64,000 bases of DNA from Diadema setosum (taxonomy: Eukaryota; Echinodermata; Echinoidea; Diadematoida; Diadematidae): NCBI GenBank assembly GCA_033980235.1, contig CM067068.1:37227869-37291868 (forward strand). The letters are read 5' to 3'. The notes under the pieces were generated by a model that worked only from the letters and a program-made list of their open reading frames with translations, did not search any database and had not been told where the DNA came from. The position numbers and the translations under genes are program-made. Position 1 is the stretch's first letter, and each line of letters begins with the position of its first letter. Positions 1 through 11,819 of the stretch are shown here, piece after piece.

Positions 1-1441
1 TGACTGCACCCAGCTGATAAAAAAAGAGATGTCAACAATACACTTCACATTTGTTTGTGCCATTACACCACGTAACAGTACACTGTGATATGAAACTGCG
101 AGGTTAGGCACTCCACTGGCCTCACACTGGCAGTTGCTCGAAGAGTCGGAGAAGATGTGCGACCTCTCCTCCTATCCGGCCTCCCTTTATCCGGATCTCT
201 CTACTATCCGGACGCAGTCTCGCCGTATTCTTTTTTCTTTCCAATCTACGGGAGATAGGGGAATTTCAAACTCCGACAAAATTCCTACACAAACTCACAT
301 GAACTACATATCATTTCCAACATAATAAACATACATTTACATCGAAGTTTCATCTAAAATAGCATGCATTCAGACATTCCCTTCCGCCAAATTTTGTGCT
401 GATAGCAAAGAAAGAGTTTCAGTGTATGCTACCTGCAGTAGGTTACATGTAGCTTTAAATATAAGGAGCTGCGTGTATTAAACATTAAGTCTCTCATATC
501 TGACCAAATCCCTTATCCGGATGAGCAACATGTCCAGATGCTGCTATCATAAATTAAATATCTGATTTGTGAATGCAGAATGATTTCAGTGAAACAGTGA
601 AAGTTGAGGAAATCATACACTACGTCCAAAAGCTGCAAAACAAACTTGCGACATACATATATTAATAGCTTATAGCAGAAAGAACAATGGATGGGGATTT
701 ACACTTCTTTTCATTAGATGTGCGTATTGTTTTTACCTGTTGGGATATTATTTTTACGGGGAACTGTTCTCCATGTCTTCTGATGAACGCAGTGGTAGAC
801 GCGTCCGAGGACTTCAGACAAAATATCCCTGTGCTGTGGGGGAAAAAGCGACAAGTGAACCCGAATGACAGGTAACGGGCCATTCAATCGTTCAAGGGGT
901 ACTTAAAAGAGATATTCACTATAGGGCTCACACCTGTAAATAAAATGGAATGTCCCAGACCCCTTCACAAATTCGTACCAAAGACACCAAAATAAATGAA
1001 GAAAAAAAAATAATTGAACGTCAATGGTGTAGTTTGGCAAAAAATTGAATAGCTGTAGATATTAAGTATGAATTCCTCTACAAACTGCATTTTGGTTGGA
1101 AGATGAAAGCTTTTCTGATGGAATTTGAGGGGACTATATTTCATTGGGTACGTGTACGGAAACAAGGTGATCTTTTGAGTGACAAGAACTCGTAGTCTGG
1201 CTTTGCGGACCCTTGGACAGAATTTGAGCAGAAGAACCTGCCTTGCAAATTTGATGGATGACAGGGTATATCTCACTTATCCAAGTTAGTGAAGATGAAA
1301 CACCTCATTTCTCCCAGCTATTTTACAGAATTTTTTGAAATTTGAATTCTAACACACGTCTCTATGGGGAATTATTTACCCGTGTGAGCCCTAGTGCGCT
1401 TGATTTAGTTTGGCGTCCAGACCGTCTGCTCCTCTGCAGAA
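1..1441. other. No gene recognised
   Basis: I see no exon-like coding in this stretch. The only pattern is TATCCGG repeated at 173, 188, 205 and 514. Confidence 0.6.
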
Positions 1442-1598
1442 TAATAGGGAGCTTTAGATTTTAGACGCGCGGACGTTCAAAGAGAAAAAAACACTATCTG
1501 AGCGTGCGCAGTAGCGCGGATCAAGTTACTGCGCACGCTCAGATCATGTTTTTTTCTCTTTGAACGTCCGCGCGTCTAAAATCTAAAGCTCCCTATTA
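1442..1598. repeat. 157-bp perfect-type palindrome (72-bp arms)
   Basis: The left arm (1442-1513) and right arm (1527-1598) are reverse complements apart from about three bases near 1492-1495, separated by a 13-nt loop. The arms start TAATAGGGAGC and contain GACGCGCGGACG. It is a small foldback element or the scar of one; transcribed in either direction it would fold into a long hairpin. Confidence 0.9.
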
Positions 1599-1863
1599 AC
1601 TCCCTCTAACGACAAAAGAGGTAGCAGGCTTAGCTGGATGGTCCTTCGTCGCCGCGGAGGGAGCATTTTGTAAAATGAGTACAGTTGACAAAGGGTCTGG
1701 AAACCAGACTAGGTTGATCAGGGAGATGACACGTGAACGCAGACGTGAACGCAACTTTTCACGAAGTATCACACAAGCATCAAATTGTGAAGTGGCAATA
1801 ATGATCAGCGAGTAGGGAAGTATACACATGATATTGAGTATTTCTATAAAATCCGAGGATTAA

Positions 1864-2222
1864 AGGTCCAGTTTACCTTTGGGAGCAGTGATTTTAAAAA
1901 TGTTCAAGATATCACATTTGATGTATATGTGTACGTCTGTTGTATCACAAAACATCCTGCCATATACATTTTTCGCAATAAAGCCTAAAATATAGGGAGA
2001 TATCAGTATTTTTGTCAATAAACCGTAACTGTAGACGGTTTCGTCAAGAAGCATTCTTATTATAACTATTGTTCACTTTTTGTGTATTTAACAATACTTA
2101 ACATCGATTAAACGGATTCAAATTTTTACAGTGGCTGTTTCTATCCCCAACTCATATTTTAGAATTATTTTAAAGCACTAATGCTGGGTTTTTGTTTCAT
2201 CTGCAAATGGTAAATTATGCCT
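1864..2222. mobile_element. TTAA-flanked MITE, family M (copy 1)
   Basis: Flanked by TTAA at 1860-1863 and 2223-2226. The ends are AGGTCCAGTTTACC and GGTAAATTATGCCT, imperfect inverted repeats. A second copy lies at 44684-45034 with the same internal order (TTTGGGAGCAGTGATTT; TATCACAAAACATCCT; TTTAACAATACTTAACATC). Non-coding, about 359 bp. Confidence 0.85.
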
Positions 2223-2434
2223 TTAATCGCTGGAAAGCTCACCAAGCTTGATGGTAGATTTGAAGTAAACGATTCTGGAAAAGAAAATGTTGAGTTGTAA
2301 TTTAAAACCGCCTAGAATGTCCTACGTATCTCGCAGCTTAATGATGGCGATGTGGAAGGTGTATTAGTACTATTAAACGGGTGCACGAATGCATAATACA
2401 AACTAGAGATTGTAATTTGTCATCACTGACAAAT

Positions 2435-4790
2435 TAAGGTGATCCGATTTTTTTTTTTTAAATCAATGATTCAAGTCCTGATCGCAATAGGCATGACCAT
2501 GCAGGTTTCATCTGTGGTCAGAGACATTGGCCGTGTGATGTTTGGATTCTCATTTAGAAAAGGGAGTCATATCTGCTATCTTTAGTACCAAATCTGTATA
2601 CACTATAACGAAGATACAACAACAAGTACATATGACCTTTGACCCCCACTTTGCACAACCTAGATGGCATCTGAGCAAAAAGTGGTTATTTTGTCAAATG
2701 ATTCTTGTAACATGATATTTGCGTGTGCAAAATATGGGAAAGATAAGACATGTATTCACCAAGATACAGGATTAAACATTTGTGACCTTTGACCCTAATT
2801 TACATACCCAAGATGTTGTCCGATCAAGGAATTGTTATTTTATGAAATAATGTACGTGACATGAACTAAACATGTGCAAAATATGGGAGTGATAGGGGCT
2901 GTTTGTTTGTTTGTTTTTTTGAGTTATTGCAAAGAAAGTTGCAGAAACATAGAAATATCTCAATACATCGAAGATAAGCTTTAATTTCAACCAAGTTTTT
3001 TAACATGATTCCGACATTGTATGAAGAAAAAAAGGCACACATTCGATAGCGCACAGTCTCAGCTACAACATATTAAAATCGAGGAGAAATTCGCCAAAGG
3101 GTAAGTGAGCTAGTGCTCGATAAAGACAATCATGTCAATTTTCACATTAAAAAAGATTCCCTCCCATAGAGATACCACGTCATAACGAAGATAGAGAAAG
3201 AAGTACATATGACCTTTGACCCAACTTTGCATAGACAAGATGGCATCTGAGCAAGAAGTAGTAATTTTGTGAAATGATCCTTGTAACATGGTCTTTACGT
3301 GTGCAAAATATGGGAAAGATAGGACATGTATTCACCAAGATACAGGATGAAACATTTATGACCTTTGACCCTAATTTACATACCCAAGATGGCGTCTGAT
3401 CAAGTAGTTGTTATTTTATGAAATAATGTTCGTGACATGAACTAAACCTGTGCAAAAGATGGTGGTGATAGGGTATGTTTTTCTTGAGTTATTGCACATA
3501 AAGTTGCAAAAATAAAGAAATATTTCAATACATCGAAGATAATCTTTAATTTCAACCAAATTTTTTGACGTGATTCCGACATCGTATGAAAAAACGAAGG
3601 GCACACTTACTATAGCCCAAAGTCTCAGCTACAACATATCAAAATCTTGGAGAAATTCACTGAAGCATAAGTGAGCTAGTGCTCGATAAAGTTAGTCATG
3701 TCAATTTTCATTTCCAGAAAAACTGCACTGCCATAGAGATTACACGTAAACTGGTCAAATTTGACAAGGTTACTTTCAATCCATTTTTACGAGGTGATAC
3801 CGTCATCCAATCAAAATATTGTTATTTTATGTTTCAAAGAACATTAAATAAACTACAACATACTGAAATCTGGGTGAAAATTGACAAAGGATTAGTCAGA
3901 TACGCTTGAATAAACTTGACATTTGATGACGTCATTTTGAAAATTTATTTTTTTTTACTTTATTAAGAAATTTGATATCTTTTAATCACTTTGACAGCAT
4001 TGCCAACCCATGAAATGACATGTACAACTCATCAGCTTTCAAAATATGTAAAGAAAATGGGGGGTCACCGTCCATCCTGACGAGTAAAATCGGATTTAAA
4101 ATTGGCAGTTTTTTTTTGCATAGTTGCACTGTATATCGCCATTGACGCGCGCGCGGAATTTCAACTTTGATGGGCCCGTATGACGTCATGTAGAGCCGGA
4201 TTGACTTGAAACTTGGTAGAAATATTCCGTGACATTTCAGGCATCCGGTCAAAGTAAAAAACCGGGAAATTTATATTGCATATGAGCTGTGCGTGCGTAT
4301 ATGCGCGCGCGCGTACGCGTCCGTCCGATTTTTTTAATTTTTCCAAAAATGCTCCAAATGGTCTGAAACGTGTGCAAAAAAAAAATTTGAGCTCGATTTG
4401 AGCATACAAATATTTCAACGCGCGCGTACGCGCGCGTTTTGAAAGAAAAATGAATTTTGAGAATATGAAAAGAATCCGCTTGACTTGAAATATATGTGAC
4501 GTAAATTTCATTGAAATATTCCATTCCATTAATGAGATATGCATGAAAATGTGTTTTCATATAATGACGTCATAGTGACGTCACGGTCGACTGATCACTA
4601 TGATTTTACTTGCGCTGTCGTCTTTGCGACATGACACATATATGGTATAAGTTTGACATTGAGAGGCAATGCACTTTCTGAGCTAACCTCTGCACAACTT
4701 TTGAGGAGAAATAAAGAAAGAAACAAAGAAAGAAGAAAGATTCAGTACAGATACAGAAGGTGATCCGAGAGGATACTCGGATCACCTAAT
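2435..4790. mobile_element. Helitron/Helentron-like non-autonomous element with tandem core (candidate)
   Basis: The left end carries AGGTGATCCGA (about 2436). The right end carries the same 12-mer as a hairpin, AGGTGATCCGAG (4758-4769), loop AGGATA, CTCGGATCACCT (4776-4787). A single repeat at one end and a hairpin at the other is the asymmetric terminal layout described for Helentron-type elements. The interior holds two tandem copies of about 577 bp (about 2595-3170 and 3180-3720), each made of two sub-repeats of about 150 bp that begin TGACCTTTGACCC. No Rep/helicase is present. Assignment to Helentrons is inference from layout. Confidence 0.55.
2595..3720. repeat. Two-copy 577-bp higher-order tandem repeat
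   Basis: ATAACGAAGATA ... AAGTACATATGACC recurs at about 2606 and 3183, and GTGAGCTAGTGCTCGATAAAG at about 3103 and 3672. Within each copy TGACCTTTGACCC occurs twice, 149-150 bp apart (2633, 2783; 3210, 3359). Confidence 0.85.
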
Positions 4791-4795
4791 TAAAT
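4745..4795. repeat. Terminal hairpin, 12-bp perfect stem
   Basis: AGGTGATCCGAG - 6-nt loop - CTCGGATCACCT at 4758-4787, the right end of the element starting near 2435. Confidence 0.85.
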
Positions 4796-7261
4796 TTTGT
4801 ACGAGTGTACAGTATCTAGTACAGTAGGAACCGCCTTTGATCACAAGCTATGTTGGAAAATGAAATAACAGTCCACTTTGAAGAAATTGAACCAACGGAT
4901 TTTTTTTTTCCCTTCAAGGAATCTGTTAATTAGTAGGGCTGTCCTTGCTCGTTTCTGTTAATCAGTCATTCAAATAGAGACAGTATTCGGCCTTATTTAT
5001 ACTTTCGTCAATAATGTAGAAGGAAGAAGAGAGTAGAAAAAGAGTAGAATTATTGATGGAGGGTGGAGAATTGCGGGGAAGGTTCTAGACTAGCCTCATT
5101 TTCAAGGCAAGACGTTTTGGACTGGTAATAAAACATCATCGTCCGCTGTTATTTGCATGATGTGATTATGACAATACTCGGAGCAAGAAATCATTGATTT
5201 GAATTAATACGCAGTACCCGCTGCTATGAGGGATCGGAAGCTTTTTCTCTATCTTACTTCTCAGTCACAATACTTCATATTGTGCCAAATACCTGCCAAA
5301 TTTCACTTGACGTTTATTGTGTGATCATTTTGATGCATCAAATTATTTATTAATTTTACGCTTACCTTTTTCCAACCCATCAAATTTTAATTGTCGGGAC
5401 ACCAAAAAATGAGGTTTGATGATTTTAGAGGCCTGAAAGGGCCACGAAGCAAAAAAAAAAAATGTTTGTGTCAAGCCTTGCACAGAGAATCTAGAATGCT
5501 TACTTATTATCTCTTTCAAACATGTCTGTTTATCTCGATAGCAATAAGCCGGAATGCTGACATAATATATATTACAGAAAGTACATACAGCTTGGTAGTC
5601 AAAGGTTTACTTGATTGGAATATCTTGCCGTGTTTGTTTCTGCTCTGAGATATCGGTAAGCATTCATTTCCTCTAATAGGAAATCTAGTCACAAAAGATT
5701 TATCTGACTTGAAAATGAAAGCGGCTTTGATCGTCTGCAAAACATCCTGGTATTAAAGAATACGGCATTAAAAAAGTACAGCGTGGTATACAATGTACTA
5801 TATTTCTCTTATCATTTTTACCATCTGCCAAAAGCTCTTCCAATGATCGTTGAATAATCCAGCAAATGATCAATTACATTTTGAAAGCAGGTGTTTAAAG
5901 AAGACTGCTACTTCAGTTTAAGTTAAGTAAACTTAAGTTTAAGTTGACAAATGAACATTATGATCAGAATTGTAGATTACTAATTATTAGAAATTAGAAC
6001 AGAATAGGTTTTTTCTTCATTTTAATGTTTCTCACCATCTCGTGTTTTCACAAAACTGTTCACTATACCTGACAATGGCCTTTTGTTTTGCTTCGCTCCA
6101 CCCCTCCCCCCCCCCACACAATGCTGTATATACGTGAAGGATAGCGTAATTATGGAACTTCAAAAAGTCTCTTTGAAAAAAAAAAATAGATACAGTAATA
6201 GTCATTCCAGTTGTGTAGTGATTTGATTAGAAGAATACAAGTTAATCTTTTTAATTAACTTGAAAGAGAGTTTTGCATTTGAATAATATTTATCTAAAAT
6301 AATGGTTATACTGGTTGCACAATTTCAGAAGTTATTCTGATTGAGATGAAGAATAAAAATATGTTCAAAAATCATAACAAATCACAATAAAGGAGGTCGA
6401 GGATGACGACGTAGCAGCTTCACTATAAAAAATGCATGAGTTGGGGCCTAATGAAGTAGAAGAAAAGAAGAAAGCATGTCAAATATTAGAATTCTACACA
6501 AGTGTATACTTGGCAAAAGTACATAATGTTGTAATGGAACTACATTTCTATACATGAAATAACTGGAACATATTTCCATGTGCAACTCCATACATTATGT
6601 CATCATCCCTGGTCAGTATTGTGCAGTGTATTGTGTTTTGGAGTTTTCAGAATTATTGGTTTATCAGCTCTAGGACCACAATAAATCCCGCTAATCTATA
6701 CATGGTACTATCGCTTTATGAACTATATAATGTGTAAATTATTGCCTGTAATGCCCCTTTATAGAACTAAATTGAAGTAAAGACGTCGGAACAAGTATGA
6801 ATAATATGAAACCATGGATTGCGTTGCAACGATTTATGATCTGAGGTACTGATGCCGATTACGTTAAAGGCCAAGATCCACAGAAATTTAGTTGACCTGT
6901 CAGAATGACTTTTTCCTGTGTTTAAAAATATCATGTGGTGACAACAGTGTTTTGGTCGTTATTTCATTATTTCTGAATTAACGGACGTGTTCCAAAGACG
7001 TTTATTTGCTCACTATTATATACAACATGATGAGACTACTACAATGTATTGCAAAACGTTTCTCAGCTGGGATCAGCGTGGTGGCTCCAAATATTATACA
7101 AGACATCCACAAAGATTTTTGACATTTTCATCCCGCTAGATTCAAATAGGCCCAGTTCAGATAATGAGTACAACGGCAAGTACTGGGCCTAAACGGAAGC
7201 CTCACAGATATTTAGCCTATTGCCCCAGCGCAAGCAACCGTCTTCCATGCTGTTGAATAAA
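4796..7261. other. No gene recognised
   Basis: AT-rich unique-looking sequence. No exon with splice sites or recognisable protein was found on either strand. Confidence 0.55.
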
Positions 7262-8386
7262 CAGTGCGTATCAAAAAAAAAAAGCAACAAGATTTGATTT
7301 CAAATTTGTGAAGATTGTGTTAATTTTACACGAAAGTGAGTAACAAACATCTTAAAGCCACATGTCTCCTCTTTCCAATGATACCTTATTTATTCTTACA
7401 CGGTCATGGATGGCTAGGTAATCATTGTTTTTTGACAATGCGTCAAATTGGACTTGGGACCAAGTTTAGGCACTGCAAGAATCAATGCACCTTAAAATTA
7501 ACTAAACAAATGAAATAATGAAATTAATATAAATGAAATTAATGATCGCTATTAATGAAATTGATGAAATTAATGATTACAACTTACCATTGTCTTCTTT
7601 TGGATACTAGTATTTCTTTTTAACATTACATTCCATGCCCCTCAACATGGCCACCATTCCTTTCCTCACAGAGATTAGCTCTTTTCTCCATCTCACACAC
7701 AGCCTGCGAATCATTGGGGCTTGGTGGCGTAGAGCTTCCAACTCATCAGTTATTCTTTGTCTCAAAGTTGCAATGTCAGGTGGACGGGTAATGAAGACTT
7801 TGCTCTTGAGATAACCCCAAAGAAAAAAGTCACAAGATCCGGAGATCGTGGTGGCCACTCCACATCATGATACAAGGCAATCACCCATATAATTTCCAAA
7901 TACCCCAGCCAATCTGTTTCTTACTGCAACTAGTCGATGGGCTGGTGCGCCATCCTATGCCCACCATAGGCATCTGAACACACCGCTTTGTTGCACAGAA
8001 AATTTTTCCATTAATTCAGGAATCACATTTTCATATAAAATTTGTAAATATCCATTTCCGTTCATGTTGTTTTCAAAGAAGAAGGGCCCTAGGAGCGAAC
8101 CGTTTCCACAAAGTCCAGCCCAGACATTCAGTTTTTCTCTACGAAAATCGACGTCGTAGTTGAATGCAGAAACTGAAACTTGGTCCCAAGTCCAATTTGA
8201 CGCATTGTCAAAAAACAATGATTACCCAGCCATCCATGACCGTGTAAGAATAAATAAGATATCATTGGAAAGAGGAGACATGTGGCTTTAAGATGTTGCT
8301 ACTCACTTTGGTGTAAAGTTAACACAATCTTCACAAATTCGAAATTAAATCTTGTTGGGTTTTTTTTTTTTTTTTGATACGCACTG
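7262..8386 (-). mobile_element. Defective mariner/Tc1-type transposon with long inverted ends
   Basis: Both ends read CAGTGCGTATCAAAA inwards. The left arm (7262-7470) and right arm (8176-8386) are about 210-bp inverted copies of each other, so the left arm also contains an inverted copy of the transposase sequence that lies just inside the right end. The normal mariner terminal repeat is about 30 bp, so the left end was probably replaced by a copy of the right end. The transposase remnant between the arms is dead. Confidence 0.8.
7607..8218 (-). pseudogene. Mariner/Tc1-type (DDE_3) transposase remnant
   Basis: Minus-strand fragments read VWAGLCGNGSLLGPFFFENN, GNGYLQILYENVIPELMEKF, DGAPAHRLVAVRNRL, WPPRSPDL and CDFFLWGYLKSKVF: the DDE/D core of mariner-like transposases, including the second catalytic Asp (DGAPAH) and the SPDL...CDFFLW block. 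It is broken by an in-frame TAG just before DGAPAH (about 7965) and by a small frame-shifting deletion between SPDL and CDFFLW (about 7845). The N-terminal DNA-binding region is missing. Confidence 0.85.
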
Positions 8387-8749
8387 TAGTACCCGTTTTC
8401 GATGTGTTTTCACTCGTCCAATTCTGTGAACTTTGCTGACTCAGCTGTACGATTATGTTCCGATGAATTTAAAAGAAAAACACTCTAATTTACATACCAT
8501 ACTCGTGGCTAACTAGCCTCATCAATACCGGTGGATTCTGTCATGAAGTATAATCGTCATGTTAGCGTGCGTATGTTTGTGTGTATGGTGTATGTGTACC
8601 ACAATGTGCACAGTGTATGTAATTTCCTATTTTTCTGTTTTTGCTGTTGTTGTCACTCTTTAACGAATTCGAATGGACACTGTGTGAAACCGCTGCCCAC
8701 CTCTAGTTGTCGTTACTGTGGCAATATCTATTTTAATAACTTAATGCAA

Positions 8750-8785
8750 CTCCCCCCACCCACCCACACACACACACACACACAA
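8750..8785. repeat. CCCA/CA microsatellite
   Basis: CCCCCCACCCACC followed by about ten CA units. Confidence 0.8.
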
Positions 8786-8877
8786 TATTTTAGCATGATA
8801 AATCATACAAACGTATTTTTTAGCTGTATATTCAGCGATGAATGATTGTAATAATGACGTTATTTTTCCTTTCAGGG

Positions 8878-9414
8878 GAGAAAAAAAAAGAAAGGTCGTG
8901 GGTTTCTGTTGTCGATTGGAAGTCGTCCGGCGTTGCTTTATTAAAGGAATGGTACAGTTTGGACTGAGGTGGAGCTTCAGGTTACCAACGTGGTTTGATG
9001 ATGATGATTTTTTTTTTTTCTGAGAATATGAGAAACCTCTGACGAAATAAGAAAGAGCATTATATTATAATTCTAAGAAAAAAAAAATCAAAGTTAATTT
9101 AATGAAAATTGGTTTTGAAATGGCTGAGATATCCAAAACAAAGCGATCCTATTCAATAGAAGGTGGGACCCACCTTTTATCAAATCGCTGTTTTACCCTT
9201 TTTGTATCTGAGCCATTTCAAAATCGATTTTGATCATATAAAAATGTTAACTTCCTCTTGAATCGTATGCTCTTTAACACTTCATAAAGTGGTTTGTTAG
9301 TATCTCACAAAAAGTGAAAAGCTGAATCCTTATCTCAATAATACTATACCATCCCTTTAAGGAGAAAGAAGTGGGTTTGTGTTCTCGATCGGAAATTGTC
9401 CGGCGTTGCTTCCT
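8878..9414. repeat. Direct duplication of about 55-60 bp flanking a MITE
   Basis: GGAGAAA...GTGGGTTT.TG...CGAT.GGAA.T.GTCCGGCGTTGCTT occurs at 8878-8938 and again at 9361-9411, on either side of the TTAA-flanked MITE at 8945-9356. Confidence 0.8.
8945..9356. mobile_element. TTAA-flanked MITE, family A (copy 1)
   Basis: TTAA at 8941-8944 and 9357-9360. The ends are AGGAATGGTACAG and TACCATCCCT. The interior has mirror segments around GGTGGGACCCACC and TTTGAAATGGCTGAGATATCC. Relatives lie at 28790, 30768, 34954 and about 47250. Confidence 0.85.
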
Positions 9415-9418
9415 TTAA

Positions 9419-9976
9419 AGGGAAGATAAACCCTAAGAGCAATGTGGATTGAGTGAAAGCAGCAACATTAATAGAACACATCAGTGAAAGTTTGAGAAAA
9501 ATCGGACAATCGATGCAAAAGTTATGAATTTTTAAAGTTTTGGTGTTGGAACCGCTGGATGAGGAGACTACTAGAGGATATGACGTATGAGTGGACAACA
9601 ATACAAAGAAAATATAAGGGATATTCAACAAAAATTCACTTTTCTAGAATTATGAAAGAGCAGTGGACCAACCGCTTTCAGAAAGCAGGGGGAATAATTG
9701 CTACCCTTAACATATGTCAATATGAAGTTGATGGAATTTGTAATTTTCATGAAAAATGGATTTTTGTAGTATTTTCTTTATATTTTCTTGATGTTGTAGT
9801 CCACTCATACGTCATAACCTCTAGTAGTCTCCTCATCCAGCGGTTCCAACACCAAAACTTTAAAAATTCATAACTTTTGCATTGATTGTCCGATTTTCTT
9901 CAAACTTTCACTGATGCGTTCTACTAATGTTGCTGCTTTCACTCAATCCACATTGTTCTTGGGGTTTATCTTCCCT
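9419..9976. mobile_element. 558-bp TTAA-flanked foldback MITE, family C (copy 1)
   Basis: TTAA at 9415-9418 and 9977-9980. The termini are AGGGAAGATAAACCC and GGGTTTATCTTCCCT, with inverted arms of roughly 180 bp (GAACACATCAGTGAAAGTTTG ... CAAACTTTCACTGATG). Nearly identical to 36327-36884, which is also exactly 558 bp and in the opposite orientation. Open frames inside it are not conserved genes. Confidence 0.9.
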
Positions 9977-9980
9977 TTAA

Positions 9981-11593
9981 TGAACACGTCAAAGTCACAA
10001 CGGACCTTAGCTTGTAGGGGCAAGGGAGACGTACGAAAAAGCAGTGCGCATGCATGCGGTAAAGCATTTTAGCACACACGATCATCGCTTTTACACATGC
10101 TCGTGTTTGACCAAATGAATAAATTGATGTGGAGAATAGTTTGCACTCTTTACAGACACGAAACAAATTGACTTTGTACGTTCGTCTTGGGGGCAATGTC
10201 ATCGTTCATTCACTTTTAAGCTTCTCAAGACAAGTAGTCGGGGGGGGGGGGGGGCAGCTTCCTCCTCCCTTAAAATGCTCACTTTGTATGGTACCGCCGT
10301 GGTACCGCTCTGCAGTGCTTGTGCCAAGTATAAGTTGATATACATCTATCAGTTGTCTTGTCTGTATTAAGGGATCTCAAACTGACCCCTGCTGGTATTT
10401 GAGCCCATCGTTTCTTTACTGAAGGACCAGTGTCAATTTACACAAATTAAACCATCTGGTCATTAGACGAAACGATCATTAGCCTAACTGGGCATTAGAC
10501 CAAGTGAGGATTAGACCAAACGGGCATTTCACCACATTGATAGCAGACCAAATGAGCATAGCAGTAGTGGTGTTAGACAAACTGGGAAGTAGACCATCTG
10601 ATAATGGACCACCTTCAAACCATGTAGGTCTCTCAAAGCATGTGTGTGAATGGTGTCTGATGAAAACAAAACAGAAAGTTACATCAAATCTTCAGACAAA
10701 ATTTAAGAGAAATCAGCGTTTTAGGTGGCTTAATGTTGAGAGCTATCCTCTTTGATCCCGAACAACCTTGATCTGATTAATCTAATAATATGGCAAAATA
10801 TGTTTTTGTGGCATAGTCAGTTACAGTCCGCGGGTGTGCATTCATCCCTCAAAAATGTTTTCGAAATGGCATCTGTTTGCCCTCATTAAGATAATCGATG
10901 ACGACATTATACTTGCACGCTTAACGAGAGGTCCGAAGCCTTGTGCGGGTTTTCAGTGGCGAGATACAGTGGCGGGTTTCCGTCTTCTTTTTATCATCTT
11001 CTTTGGTTTGAGATGGAGAATAGCACCAAGTTTTCGTACGGCAGTTTCATGGTGCCTCTGAAGGTGTCTTGTGCCATTTTAGGGGGCTCAAAAATCCACT
11101 TCTATCTGCCCCTTTTCATCAGCAATCAATCTTTTTCCTAGAATTGTAAATGAAGGACCATGATGACGGAGGATCCTGGGTGTAGCTAAACTAGTGATTG
11201 TGATGGATCCATTCCTCCTTTTTTCATTGGAATAGATTAGCGTCCTTTGTTTAGCTGGATTTGTCGATGGCTTGGAAAAATACATGTACAGTGAGTAACT
11301 ATTACTGCTTCAACTCGTATTGTTCTATCATAATCATAATATTGAGAAAGATTGTAGATAGCTTTAGTTGAAGAGTTTCATCACAAAACGAGCAAACTCC
11401 TTTAGTTGAGATATTTGTGATTAAAGCTGCTAAGAACAAAAAAAAAAATGATACGAAAATACAGGATATTTTTTTAATTATAACTTCTGAATATTCCTTG
11501 TTATGTCACAAGTGAGGTAATACTGGAAAGGTTTAATTTTGCTCTATCTGATGATGGACTTACTTTGAAATGTTTACAAATGGCGCTTAGCTC
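9981..11593. other. No gene; contains a 16-bp minisatellite
   Basis: No exon recognised. A poly-G tract lies at about 10240-10254 and the 16-bp minisatellite at 10445-10572. The remainder is unannotated unique sequence. Confidence 0.55.
10445..10572. repeat. 16-bp degenerate minisatellite, about 8 units
   Basis: Consecutive 16-mers from 10445: AATTAAACCATCTGGT, CATTAGACGAAACGAT, CATTAGCCTAACTGGG, CATTAGACCAAGTGAG, GATTAGACCAAACGGG, then three more degraded units. Consensus near CATTAGACCAAACGGG. Confidence 0.85.
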
Positions 11594-11640
11594 ATTGTCT
11601 CGCCCACCGGAGGTGAAGGCGAGACTAAGGGATCCAAATG

Positions 11641-11690
11641 GCGTCCGTCCGTCGTCCGTCCGTCGTCCGTCCGTCGTCCGTCGTCCGTCA
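11641..11690. repeat. GTCC/GTC microsatellite
   Basis: Alternating CGTCCGTC and CGTC units. Confidence 0.85.
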
Positions 11691-11819
11691 CAAATGTTAA
11701 AGTTTACCTGCAAGACTCTCTTATGATGCATAACTTGGCAACTGTTATAGCAATGGCAGCCACACTTGGGTGATAGAAGCACTAGGGGTATCTTCATGTT
11801 ATGGTGTTGTCAGAGGTCA

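Noticed and set aside
2595..3720. CRISPR-like array
   Set aside because: Repeats are 150 and 577 bp long with no short repeat-spacer pattern, and the genome is eukaryotic.
9559..9873. 104-codon frame repeated at 36430-36744
   Set aside because: Both lie inside the 558-bp palindromic MITE. Similarity follows the DNA repeat, and there is no transposase-like motif.
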